The notes under the pieces: model-generated
Told to the model about the DNA's origin: nothing
Databases searched by the model: none
What the model saw: the letters and a program-made list of their open reading frames with translations, nothing else
Shown: positions 1 to 6,569 of the stretch, in pieces
Numbering within the stretch: the first letter of the stretch is position 1
Layout of the letters: each line of letters opens with the position of its first letter
NCBI GenBank assembly: GCA_947307005.1
Contig: CAMZHY010000143.1
Location: forward strand, 1 to 8,369
Source: an uncultured Planctomycetaceae bacterium
Lineage (GTDB): Bacteria > Planctomycetota > Planctomycetia > Pirellulales > Thermoguttaceae
Direction of reading: 5' to 3'
DNA length: 8,369 nt
Translations under genes and position numbers: made by a program

Positions 1-96
1 TCCGGCGAGTTGCGCCTCCCGATGACCGAACTCGAACCCGCGGCGACGGAACGTCTGCGTCGTTCTCTCGTTGATTTTGGGCTTCTGCCGAGTTGA
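1..96 (+). CDS. C-terminal end of a probable dihydrodipicolinate synthase/N-acetylneuraminate lyase family protein (partial)
   Basis: The reading frame is open from the first base of the window to a TGA at 94-96 and encodes 31 residues; the start is upstream of the window. The tail carries a 'LRLPMTEL' segment, then an acidic/Arg-rich helix ending 'VDFGLLPS'. This resembles the end of DapA/NanA-family Schiff-base aldolases, where a loop of the type LRLP.x.L precedes a last helix ending in G-L-L. The active-site lysine and the barrel are outside the window, so substrate and pathway cannot be judged. It lies 42 bp upstream of ruvA on the same strand and could be cotranscribed with it. The family call rests on a short tail and is tentative; that this is a real gene end is more secure, because codon use matches the genes that follow. 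Confidence 0.5.
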   Translation, partial: SGELRLPMTELEPAATERLRRSLVDFGLLPS

Positions 97-138
97 CCCG
101 GCGTCCCCTTTCTTTTAACGGAGTGAGAGAAAGATTCC

Positions 139-771
139 ATGATCGTCAAGATTACCGGCAAACTCGTCGCGCTTTATAACGAGCGCGCGATTATCGAATG
201 TCTCCCTTTCGAATACGAGACGCTCATCCCCGAATTTACGCGTCGTCAGCTTCAGAGCAAGCTTCAGCAGACGATTTCGCTTTACACGATCGAGTATATC
301 GACGGCAATCCGACTCAAGGACGCTTGACGCCGCGACTTCTCGGGTTCCTCACCGAAGTTGAACGCGAGTTTTTTGAGATCTTTTGCAGCGTCGACGGGG
401 TCGGCGCGAAGAAGGCGCTTCGCGCGATGACGCGTCCGGCGCGGGAGATCGCGGTCGCAATCGAAGAGCAGGACGTCAAGACGCTCTCGCAACTCCCCGG
501 AATCGGACCGGCGACCGCCGAACGGGTCGTCGCGAAGTTGCGGCGCAAAATGTCGAAGTTCGCGCTGATGGTCGCGCGTCCCGACGACGCGGCGCTCGCC
601 TCGGAAGAACAGGGTTCCGACGTCGTCGCGGAAACGTTCGAAGCGCTCCTCGCGCTGGGACATGGCGAAGCGGAGGCGCGACGCATGATCGATTCCGTTC
701 TGGAAAGCAGTCGGAAGAAGTTTAAGGACTCGTCGGAACTCATCCAGGCGATCTACATGAATAATCGTTGA
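139..771 (+). CDS. ruvA: Holliday junction branch migration protein RuvA
   Basis: RuvA binds four-way Holliday junctions as a tetramer and loads the RuvB motor during recombinational repair in the cytoplasm. The 210-residue product has the usual family length and three-domain order. Residues 1-65 are an OB-fold opening 'MIVKITGKLV'. Two helix-hairpin-helix motifs follow, at about 84-92 (VDGVGAKKA) and 118-128 (LPGIGPATAER). An acidic, variable linker at about 148-160 leads to domain III at about 161-207, with the 'ALLALGHGEAEARRMI' helix that contacts RuvB. The ATG at 139 is chosen because it gives the canonical N-terminus; a purine-rich GAGAGAAAG (125-133) lies just upstream as a plausible ribosome-binding site, and a stronger GGAG at 120-123 is rather far away. 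ruvB follows 46 bp downstream, the classical pairing. No ruvC is visible here. Confidence 0.96.
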   Translation: MIVKITGKLVALYNERAIIECLPFEYETLIPEFTRRQLQSKLQQTISLYTIEYIDGNPTQGRLTPRLLGFLTEVEREFFEIFCSVDGVGAKKALRAMTRPAREIAVAIEEQDVKTLSQLPGIGPATAERVVAKLRRKMSKFALMVARPDDAALASEEQGSDVVAETFEALLALGHGEAEARRMIDSVLESSRKKFKDSSELIQAIYMNNR

Positions 772-817
772 TTTGGAATCGAGAACGCGATGAATCGCGC
801 GTTCAAAGGCGTTGACA

Positions 818-1927
818 ATGGCTAGAAGAGCTGTAATTACAAGCGACGATTCCTTCGAAGATTTCGAGGAAGATCGACGTCCGGGTCCCGGCTACGTAGA
901 CTCGTTTTCCAACGTTCCGTCGGAAGAAGACGCGCTGCTGCGTCCGACCCGCATGTTCGATATGGTCGGGCAGCGCGCCGTCTATGAGCGCGTCGAGATC
1001 GCGGTTCAGGCGGCGCAGAAGCGAGGCGAACCGCTCGGGCACATTCTTTTCGACGGACCTCCCGGACTCGGCAAAACGACGTTTGCGACGTGTATTCCGC
1101 GCGAACTTGGCGTCGATTTTCAAATCGCCAACGGCGCGACGATGCGCGCTCCAAAGGATATCGTCCCCTATCTTACGAACGCGCAGGAGAATTCCGTCCT
1201 CTTCATCGACGAAATTCACCGAATGCAGAAGACGGTCGAGGAATTTCTCTATCCCGCGATGGAGGATTTTCGGATCGACGTGACGATGGGAGAAGGCGTC
1301 AACGCGCGAACGCTCAACATTCCGCTCAAGCCCTTCACGCTCATTGGCGCGACGACCCGCACCGGTCTCATCTCCGCGCCCCTTCGCGACCGGTTCCAGA
1401 TGCACGAGCATCTGGAGTTCTACACGGAAGAGGAGCTTGCCGAGATCGCGCGACGCAACGCGGCGAAGTTGCATATGAGCCTCGACGACGACGCCGCGCG
1501 CGAGATCGCGTCGCGAAGCCGAGGCACCCCGAGACTCGCGAATAACCGTTTGCGTTGGGTCCGCGATTACGCCGACGCTAAAGCGAACGGCGTCGTCACC
1601 TGTCAGGTGGCGAAAGACGCGCTGAAGATGCAGGGAATCGACGAAAACGGACTCGACGGTCAAGACCGCCGATACCTCGAGACGATCTGGCGCGTCTTCC
1701 AAGGCGGTCCCGTCGGCGTCGAGGCGGTCGCGCACACGATGAGCGTCGCACCGGACTCGCTTGAGGACGAAGTCGAACCGTTCCTTCTGCGCAGCGAGCT
1801 CCTCGTTCGCACCCCCCGCAGACGACGACTCACCGCGAAAGGTCTTCGAATCATTGGCGTCGAAGTCGATCCGATCGAGTTTGGAACGCGCGGAATCGAC
1901 GACAAGCCTAATCTTTTCAATTTCTAA
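818..1927 (+). CDS. ruvB: Holliday junction branch migration ATPase RuvB
   Basis: RuvB is the AAA+ hexameric helicase that drives branch migration with RuvA. With the ATG at 818 the protein has 369 residues. Walker A GPPGLGKTT is at 80-88, Walker B/DEIH at 131-134, sensor-1 GATTR at 177-181, the RDRF arginine-finger region at 190-193 and sensor-2 GTPR at 236-239. The C-terminal winged helix contains GGPVG (296-300). An in-frame TTG at 812 is a possible start, but AAAGG at 805-809 sits 8 nt before the ATG and only 2 nt before the TTG, so the ATG is preferred. Oddities: an acidic N-terminal extension of about 40 residues, a tail of about 20 residues beyond the winged helix, and RTPRRR at 331-336 where E. 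coli RuvB has RTPRGR. It lies 46 bp after ruvA and 58 bp before panC. Confidence 0.97.
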   Translation: MARRAVITSDDSFEDFEEDRRPGPGYVDSFSNVPSEEDALLRPTRMFDMVGQRAVYERVEIAVQAAQKRGEPLGHILFDGPPGLGKTTFATCIPRELGVDFQIANGATMRAPKDIVPYLTNAQENSVLFIDEIHRMQKTVEEFLYPAMEDFRIDVTMGEGVNARTLNIPLKPFTLIGATTRTGLISAPLRDRFQMHEHLEFYTEEELAEIARRNAAKLHMSLDDDAAREIASRSRGTPRLANNRLRWVRDYADAKANGVVTCQVAKDALKMQGIDENGLDGQDRRYLETIWRVFQGGPVGVEAVAHTMSVAPDSLEDEVEPFLLRSELLVRTPRRRRLTAKGLRIIGVEVDPIEFGTRGIDDKPNLFNF

Positions 1928-1946
1928 GCGCAATTCCGCGCAATTC
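1928..1946 (+). repeat. Tandem 9-bp direct repeat in the ruvB-panC gap
   Basis: GCGCAATTC occurs twice (1928-1936 and 1938-1946) with one base between, giving a 10-bp period close to one helical turn. It begins immediately after the ruvB stop codon. The spacing could suit a protein bound on one DNA face, or it may be a chance duplication. No function is assigned. Confidence 0.5.
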
Positions 1947-1953
1947 TGTTTTA

Positions 1954-1972
1954 GCGCCGTCCCAAACGGCGC
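1954..1972 (+). promoter_or_regulatory. Hairpin abutting the panC ribosome-binding site
   Basis: GCGCCGT (1954-1960) and ACGGCGC (1966-1972) are perfect inverse complements around the 5-nt loop CCCAA. The stem ends exactly where the panC Shine-Dalgarno GGGAG (1973-1977) begins. No T-run follows, so it is not a convincing intrinsic terminator. It could stabilise or insulate the panC start region in a longer mRNA, or influence translation by stacking next to the ribosome site. The role is inference; the pairing is seen directly. Confidence 0.4.
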
Positions 1973-1985
1973 GGGAGCGTAACTT

Positions 1986-2861
1986 ATGGCGTCGGCTGAA
2001 GAAGAACTCAAACCGTATCTTGTCGTTGATCCCCGTGAAATGAGCGAACGCGTCGACGCGCTCCGACGGCAAGGCAAAAAGATCGGACTCGTCCCCACGA
2101 TGGGCGCGCTTCATCTCGGGCATCTCAGTCTTGCGATCGCGGCGAAAAACGAATGCGACGTCACGATCGTTTCCGATTTCGTGAATCCGACGCAGTTCGC
2201 GCCCAACGAAGATTTCGACAAATACCCGCGAACGCTCGACGCCGATATCGATCTTCTCTCGAAAATCGGAACCGACTTCATTTTCGCCCCTTCTCCCGAA
2301 GCGATGTATCCGCGAGGATTCGACGCGACCGTAAGCGTCGGCGGCGTTTCGCAGCTTCTCGAAGGACGTTTTCGACCGACCCACTTCAACGGCGTCTGTC
2401 TCGTCGTGCTCAAACTCTTCAACATCACTCGCGCCGACGTCGCGTATTTCGGACAGAAAGACTATCAGCAGGTTCAGGTCGTCAAGAAAATGGTCGAAGA
2501 CCTGAACGTCCCGATTGAAATTGAAATGCTCCCGATCATTCGCGAGCGCGACGGACTCGCGATGAGTTCCCGCAACCGTTATCTTTCCGACGACGAACGC
2601 AAAGAGGCGCTCGTTCTCAGCAAGGCGCTCGACAGCGCGGAGGAACTAATCAAAGGCGGCGAACGCGAGTCGGCGGTCGTCTACGACGCGATGCGCAAGA
2701 TCATCGAAACGGCGAAGGACGCGACAATCGACTATATGCATATCGGCGATCCCAAGACGCTCGTCGAAATGGAGCGAATCTCAGGAAACGTCGTCGTCCT
2801 CCTCGCCGTCCGCGTCGGCGCGACCCGTCTCATTGACAATCGCCTTATCGAACGAAAGTAA
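1986..2861 (+). CDS. panC: Pantothenate synthetase (pantoate--beta-alanine ligase)
   Basis: PanC condenses pantoate with beta-alanine through a pantoyl-adenylate intermediate, using ATP; this is the last step of pantothenate (vitamin B5, coenzyme A precursor) synthesis, in the cytoplasm. The 291-residue length is normal for the family. The nucleotidyl-transferase HxGH signature is intact in PTMGALHLGHLSL (histidines 43 and 46). FVNPTQF is at 65-71, the YFGQKDYQQ block at 154-162 and the KMSKS-like MSSRN at 193-197, and the protein closes with the family's 'GATRLIDN' strand. All expected catalytic blocks are present, so it should be active. GGGAG at 1973-1977 lies 8 nt before the ATG at 1986. 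It follows ruvB on the same strand; this is probably co-location rather than shared pathway, since no other pan gene is in the window. Confidence 0.97.
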   Translation: MASAEEELKPYLVVDPREMSERVDALRRQGKKIGLVPTMGALHLGHLSLAIAAKNECDVTIVSDFVNPTQFAPNEDFDKYPRTLDADIDLLSKIGTDFIFAPSPEAMYPRGFDATVSVGGVSQLLEGRFRPTHFNGVCLVVLKLFNITRADVAYFGQKDYQQVQVVKKMVEDLNVPIEIEMLPIIRERDGLAMSSRNRYLSDDERKEALVLSKALDSAEELIKGGERESAVVYDAMRKIIETAKDATIDYMHIGDPKTLVEMERISGNVVVLLAVRVGATRLIDNRLIERK

Positions 2862-2876
2862 AGGCGCGTCATTCCG

Positions 2877-2902
2877 CGACGCTCGACGCGAAGAAAGCGT
2901 CG
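2877..2902 (+). terminator. Weak stem-loop downstream of panC
   Basis: CGACGCT (2877-2883) pairs perfectly with AGCGTCG (2896-2902) across a 12-nt loop, 15 bp after the panC stop. The following bases (TTCGCATAAATAG) are not a T-run, so this is a weak candidate for 3'-end formation. It lies between panC and the promoter of the next gene, a sensible place for a transcript end. Confidence 0.25.
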
Positions 2903-2915
2903 TTCGCATAAATAG

Positions 2916-2944
2916 TTGAAACGTTTGTCCCTTTATGATAGAAT
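2916..2944 (+). promoter_or_regulatory. Sigma-70-like promoter of the Rpn-family gene
   Basis: A -35 box TTGAAA (2916-2921) and a -10 box TAGAAT (2939-2944) each match the consensus at five of six positions and are separated by exactly 17 bp. Transcription would begin near 2951, leaving a leader of about 16 nt with a GGCGAG ribosome-binding-like site (2954-2959) before the GTG at 2967. The -35 box contains the more upstream in-frame TTG, so that codon would not be in the mRNA. The boxes are seen in the sequence; use in vivo is inferred. Confidence 0.5.
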
Positions 2945-2966
2945 ATGTCCGTCGGCGAGCAAATCC

Positions 2967-3773
2967 GTGACCTCAAATTCAGATCAACAGAAAAATTACG
3001 AACGTATACGGCGGCTTAGTCTGATGGACGACGAGTTCATGGCGGTCTGTTTCGACCAATTCGTCGAAGGCGCGGAACTTTTAATTCGGATTATTCTTAA
3101 CAATCCGACGTTGAAAGTCGAGGAGCTCCAAACGGAACGAACGATGAAGAACCTCTACGGTCATGGAGTTCGTCTCGACATAGTCGCGAAAGACTTCGAC
3201 GGGGTGGTTTACGCGATCGAAATTCAGAAGGCGAGTAAAAACGCGAGTCGTAAACGCGCGCGTTATTATTCGAGCCTGTTGGACATGCATCATTTGCTGA
3301 AAGGCGCAAAATACGACGATCTCCCCGAAACGCGAGTCGTCCTCGTTACGGAAAAGGACGTCCTAGGAGGCGGTAAGCCGATCTATTTCATAGAGCGGCG
3401 GTTTGTCGATACCTGCGAGTCGTTTGGCGACGGAACGCAGATTATTTACGTCAACGGCGAGAACCAAGACGCGACGACCGCGTTAGGTAGGTTAACGCAC
3501 GATCTTCAATGTTCCAATCCAGACGAGATGTTCTTCGAAGAATTGGCGACGAGAGTTCGATACTTTAAAGAGGACGAAGTAGGAATAGAAAAAATGAGCG
3601 GCGTTTTAGAAGAAATGAAACGAGAGGCGGCTAAAAAGGCGGCTAAGAAGGAAAAGTTGGAGTTTGTTCGGAACCTGCTTTTGCAAACCAATTTTTCCCA
3701 CGAAAAGATTGCCGAACTCGTGGGGATTCCAATTGAAAAAGTTCAAGTTGTCGCCAAAAGTTTGGACGGTTGA
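2967..3773 (+). CDS. Rpn-family PD-(D/E)XK nuclease / putative transposase
   Basis: The protein belongs to the PD-(D/E)XK nuclease-family 'transposase' (PDDEXK_2, Rpn-like) group. E. coli Rpn relatives are DNA endonucleases that promote RecA-independent recombination, and some act in phage defence. Numbered from the GTG at 2967 (268 residues), the core shows RLD with Asp71 and IEIQ with Glu85 and Gln87, the expected metal-binding D...ExQ pattern. Family blocks follow: RARYYSS, LPETRVV, GGGKPIYFIERR, FGDGTQIIYVNG and RVRYFKEDE (about 197-205). The last 59 residues are a Lys/Ala-rich helix and a small helical domain. GTG 2967 is preferred over an in-frame TTG at 2916, which lies inside the promoter and has no ribosome-binding site; ATG 3024 is a further alternative. 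AT-richer codons than the neighbours suggest acquisition. It is probably monocistronic and convergent with the next gene. Confidence 0.88.
   Translation: MTSNSDQQKNYERIRRLSLMDDEFMAVCFDQFVEGAELLIRIILNNPTLKVEELQTERTMKNLYGHGVRLDIVAKDFDGVVYAIEIQKASKNASRKRARYYSSLLDMHHLLKGAKYDDLPETRVVLVTEKDVLGGGKPIYFIERRFVDTCESFGDGTQIIYVNGENQDATTALGRLTHDLQCSNPDEMFFEELATRVRYFKEDEVGIEKMSGVLEEMKREAAKKAAKKEKLEFVRNLLLQTNFSHEKIAELVGIPIEKVQVVAKSLDG
3594..3773 (+). other. Possible internal translation start giving a 59-residue C-terminal Rpn fragment
   Basis: Within the Rpn-family gene an in-frame ATG at 3594 is preceded by AGGA (3581-3584) and an A-rich 9-nt spacer, a better ribosome-binding arrangement than that of the full-length start. 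Translation from it would yield residues 210-268: a charged Lys/Ala helix followed by a compact helical region with a 'SHEKIAELVGIP' helix-turn-helix-like segment and no nuclease residues. Intragenic C-terminal proteins that restrain the toxic full-length nuclease have been reported for E. coli rpn genes. Whether this more distant family does the same is inference. A second in-frame ATG at 3615 lacks such a clear site. Confidence 0.3.
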
Positions 3774-3794
3774 ACGTTCTTTCTACCGTTTTTA

Positions 3795-3814
3795 GGGGGC
3801 GTTGAGACGCCTTC
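3795..3814 (+). terminator. Short GC-rich stem-loop after the Rpn-family gene
   Basis: GGGGGCGT (3795-3802) and ACGCCTTC (3807-3814) can form an 8-bp stem with two G-T wobbles around a TGAG tetraloop, 21 bp after the stop codon. The downstream bases are not a T-run, so termination here would be inefficient at best. The larger hairpin at 3852-3888 is the better transcript end. Confidence 0.25.
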
Positions 3815-3851
3815 CTTGGTCTAAAACGTTTCTTTCATGCGTTCAAATCGT

Positions 3852-3888
3852 CAAAGCCGCGCGTCTAGGTGCCAGACGCGCGGCTTTG
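3852..3888. terminator. Perfect 15-bp hairpin between convergent genes, candidate bidirectional terminator
   Basis: Bases 3852-3866 and 3874-3888 are exact inverse complements (15 bp, GC-rich core GCCGCGCGTCT) around the 7-nt loop AGGTGCC. It lies between two convergent stop codons (3773 on plus, 3927 on minus), where a shared terminator is expected. The T-tracts are short on both strands: the plus strand continues TCTTTGTC, and the minus strand has only the TTT closing the stem. It may therefore act partly as a 3'-end stabiliser rather than a strong intrinsic terminator. Confidence 0.6.
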
Positions 3889-3926
3889 TCTTTGTCAAAA
3901 GAAGTCTCGTCTTTGGGGATTTAGCG

Positions 3927-6569
3927 TCATTCGGGAACGCGATATTGGAGCGATTCCCAGTATTTGCGGTCGGTCTCGTAGGGGTCGAGGGGACTCGCTA
4001 AGTCCCAATCGGCGGGGAGGACGCCGTAGCGTTTGAGTTCGCGGGCGTAGTCGGCGCGCGGGACGAAGCGTCGGGGGCAGTTTTCCCCGTTGTTCGGCGT
4101 GTCGAGAACCATCGTGAAGCGGTTGTTCTCCTCTAAGATATAGCGACGTCCTCGCGCGACGTAATCCACGATTTTCTGATAATCCGGGTCGTTCTTATCG
4201 GCAAAGATTTTTCGCCCCGTCTTCGACTCGCAGACGCCAAGTCCCCCGGACGCCTTCGAGAGCGGCGCGCGCGCGACTTTCGACTGATCCGGATAGGAAA
4301 GGTCGAAGACGACGTGGCGATTGAAGCGTCCGCCGTCCTGCGCCATGCTCCGCGCGATAAACATGTTGTTCTGACGCAGATAGTACGGATAATACTGGGC
4401 GTAGAACTGCGCGGGAAGATCGTAAGTTCCTATCTTCATCGCGTTTTCGTTGGGCGCGTGACATTCGTCGCAGCGCCGTTTTAAAACGTCTTGATACGCC
4501 GCCAGCTCCGGCCAGTCGCGGTCGTCGCGGGAGTTGACGTTCAGAACGTAACAGCCGATCGAACCGTGAGAATTGCAGAAATACGTTGAAGAATACGTCG
4601 CGCCCGCGTCGAGCCAGAAGCAGATCGTCTTTCGTTCCGGCGCCGTCATGCGAACGCCGCCGTGTCCCTCGTCGATCAGTTTGAGGAGCCGACTCGATCC
4701 CGAACCGATTTCATACGGTTCGAAATTGCTCTTCTCGTGCTCCGGGTAAGGGAGCGTAACGCGGTTGTCGCCAAAGAGCTCGCGCCACGACATCTGCTGG
4801 TAGCCGATCGTATAGAGGGGCGCCCAATGTCCGGAGATATTGAAGCCGCCCTCCTCGCGGTCGGGGTTGTGGCATTCGAGGCAGTATTTATCGAGAATCG
4901 GTTGAACGTCGCGCATGTAGTCGATAATATCGGGAACGCCCTCGACGGGCTCCAGATCGACGGGCTTAGAATATCGCGTCAGTTGGGCGAGTCGGATTCC
5001 GTCGTCCTGCGTCGGCGCTTCGCTTCGATCTTCATGGCACCCGATGCAGCTGTTCTTCTCGCCCGGCATGACCGACGTGAAGGAATGCATTCTCTTAACG
5101 CACCGCCCGTTTTCGTCGAGCGCGACGAAGAAGAGAGAGCGCAGCGCGGGCGCGTTGAAATACGCGGAGCCGTCTTCGGAGACGGGAACGCGTCCGAGCA
5201 GTCGTTCGACCGCAAACGCGCCGCCGCTCGAGATTTCCGACATCGCGCCCGAGTAATTGATCGGTTTGGGCAAAACCTCGTAGACGAGCAGTTCTTTGAC
5301 CGTTCCCGGTTTGAGTCCGCCCATTTTCCGACCGCGATAGACGTTGCTCAGCGCGAAGGTTCCCGTCGTCTCTTTCGGGTTCGTCTGATCCGCGATGATC
5401 GGCTCGCGCGTTCGCGTCATGACGGGGCGCGGCTCGCCGATCCAGAATCCGGCGTCCGTCTCTTCTTTCGGCAGTTCGTAGACCGTCGTCGCCCTACCCT
5501 CGCCGTCGACGAGGACGATTTTCTGACGCGACGCGGCGAGAAAATGATCTTCGGAGAACGCCCAAGGGTCGGTAAAGTCGTTTTTCTCCGTAATGAACTC
5601 GACGCCTTCGGGCGCGTCGGGACCGTAGAGGGGCGAGAAGAGCGCGATTCGACCGTAATGCTCTTTCATTCCGTGCCCGGGCGAAAAGATCGCGACCGTC
5701 TTGGAGGAATCGGGGACGGGCTTAACGTCCAGAAAGACGCCGCCGGGCTTCTGGTTTCCGTAGTAGACCATCTGTTTTGTCCCGTCGGGATTCATCGTCC
5801 ACAGATGGTGGAACGTCAGGTGGTTGCGGTCGACGTATTCCCAGCGCATATAGGCGATCTGCCCGTTGGCGAGCGGCCACGGCGTGTTGTCGTGTTCGAC
5901 GTTGCACGAGAGTTCCCGGACGTTGTCGCCGTCCGCGTCGCAGCGGTGAACCGTCGCGACCTGCGTCGCCCAGCATTGCACGTAGCGATTGACGCGGGAA
6001 GAACAGAAAACAATCGAATCGTCGGGCAGATACGACGGTTCAATATCGTCCCAGCCGTCGGTTCGCGCCCCGTATTTCTCCGCCCCGCCCGGTTCCTCGC
6101 GTTCCTTTTCCCAGCCGGTCAGCCGTCGGAGGTTCGTCCCGTCGAGTCGGATTTCGTAAAGGGAATAATGCTTGGCGCCCTCGGGTAGATAGGAGAAGAC
6201 GATTCTTTCGCCGTCGTAATGAAGCTGAGGGTCGCGGATATTCCCCTTGGGGTCTTCGAAAACGGTTCGCGTTTCTTTCGTCTTAAGGTTGTAAACCTTC
6301 AGCGCGCCGCCGCTTCCGACGGGGAACGTCGGACGGTTCTCGTCGAAGGAATAATACCCGATATTGCCGTACCAATGCGGGTCGAGACTCGGTTTGCGAA
6401 CGGCGAAAAGAATCTCGTCCGGCAGCCCGGCGTCTTGAAAATCTTGCAACGTCTCCTCAAGAGAAGGCGCGGGATCCGGCGCCTTCGCCGTCTCGTCGCC
6501 AAACGCGAGCGACAGAAGCGCCAAAAGAAAACAGACTGACGTCGCGAATGTTGTCAACCGAGAAGTCAT
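3927..6569 (-). CDS. Secreted HzsA-related beta-propeller protein with three c-type heme motifs
   Basis: Starting at the ATG at 6567-6569, the product has 880 residues. Residues 1-24 form a signal peptide (Arg4, hydrophobic core, AFG before Asp25), so it is exported. Residues of about 50-460 contain PD40/TolB-like blades (e.g. 'RLDGTNLRRLT', 'DADGDNVREL', 'MNPDGTKQ'), consistent with a beta-propeller. Three CxxCH heme c sites follow: CIGCH 508-512, CLECH 563-567 (in 'MRDVQPILDKYCLECHNPD', like planctomycete cytochrome c domains) and CDECH 700-704. The layout matches proteins named HzsA-related after the hydrazine synthase alpha subunit, which has a propeller and two hemes. No other hydrazine-synthesis gene is here, so an anammox role is not implied; an electron-transfer or oxidoreductase role outside the cytoplasm is more likely. 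An upstream in-frame ATG at 6599 lacks a ribosome-binding site. It has its own promoter and converges on the Rpn gene. Confidence 0.85.
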   Translation of the reverse strand: MTSRLTTFATSVCFLLALLSLAFGDETAKAPDPAPSLEETLQDFQDAGLPDEILFAVRKPSLDPHWYGNIGYYSFDENRPTFPVGSGGALKVYNLKTKETRTVFEDPKGNIRDPQLHYDGERIVFSYLPEGAKHYSLYEIRLDGTNLRRLTGWEKEREEPGGAEKYGARTDGWDDIEPSYLPDDSIVFCSSRVNRYVQCWATQVATVHRCDADGDNVRELSCNVEHDNTPWPLANGQIAYMRWEYVDRNHLTFHHLWTMNPDGTKQMVYYGNQKPGGVFLDVKPVPDSSKTVAIFSPGHGMKEHYGRIALFSPLYGPDAPEGVEFITEKNDFTDPWAFSEDHFLAASRQKIVLVDGEGRATTVYELPKEETDAGFWIGEPRPVMTRTREPIIADQTNPKETTGTFALSNVYRGRKMGGLKPGTVKELLVYEVLPKPINYSGAMSEISSGGAFAVERLLGRVPVSEDGSAYFNAPALRSLFFVALDENGRCVKRMHSFTSVMPGEKNSCIGCHEDRSEAPTQDDGIRLAQLTRYSKPVDLEPVEGVPDIIDYMRDVQPILDKYCLECHNPDREEGGFNISGHWAPLYTIGYQQMSWRELFGDNRVTLPYPEHEKSNFEPYEIGSGSSRLLKLIDEGHGGVRMTAPERKTICFWLDAGATYSSTYFCNSHGSIGCYVLNVNSRDDRDWPELAAYQDVLKRRCDECHAPNENAMKIGTYDLPAQFYAQYYPYYLRQNNMFIARSMAQDGGRFNRHVVFDLSYPDQSKVARAPLSKASGGLGVCESKTGRKIFADKNDPDYQKIVDYVARGRRYILEENNRFTMVLDTPNNGENCPRRFVPRADYARELKRYGVLPADWDLASPLDPYETDRKYWESLQYRVPE

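Noticed and set aside
93..119. TTGACC ... TTTAAC as a promoter for ruvA
   Set aside because: The spacer is only 15 bp and the -10 match is poor; transcription would start at or inside the presumed ribosome-binding site.
115..663. 182-codon minus-strand frame opposite ruvA
   Set aside because: Shadow of ruvA with an Arg/Asp-rich composition typical of reverse-complement translation; no independent evidence.
812..817. TTG at 812 as the ruvB start
   Set aside because: Only 2 nt from the AAAGG element; the ATG at 818 has normal spacing.
803..2098. 431-codon open frame on the minus strand across ruvB
   Set aside because: It runs antisense to all of RuvB, whose every AAA+ motif is intact. The antisense product shows no family features and has no ribosome-binding context.
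2916..2966. TTG at 2916 as start of the Rpn-family protein
   Set aside because: It lies inside a TTGAAA-17-TAGAAT promoter and has no Shine-Dalgarno; the GTG at 2967 fits better.
2862..3926. Complete insertion sequence around the Rpn-family gene
   Set aside because: No matching terminal inverted repeats or target-site duplication could be found at the edges; the nearby hairpins are internal stem-loops rather than element ends.
4662..6188. 508-codon open frame on the plus strand, antisense to the multiheme gene
   Set aside because: It is entirely inside the well-supported minus-strand gene. Its product is low-complexity in Arg/Val/Asp and has no recognisable domain; it is a shadow caused by codon bias that rarely puts stop triplets on the opposite strand.
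3927..6569. Evidence for anammox metabolism
   Set aside because: Similarity to HzsA alone is not enough: HzsA-like proteins are found in planctomycetes outside the anammox group, and no hydrazine synthase beta/gamma or hydrazine dehydrogenase gene is in the window.
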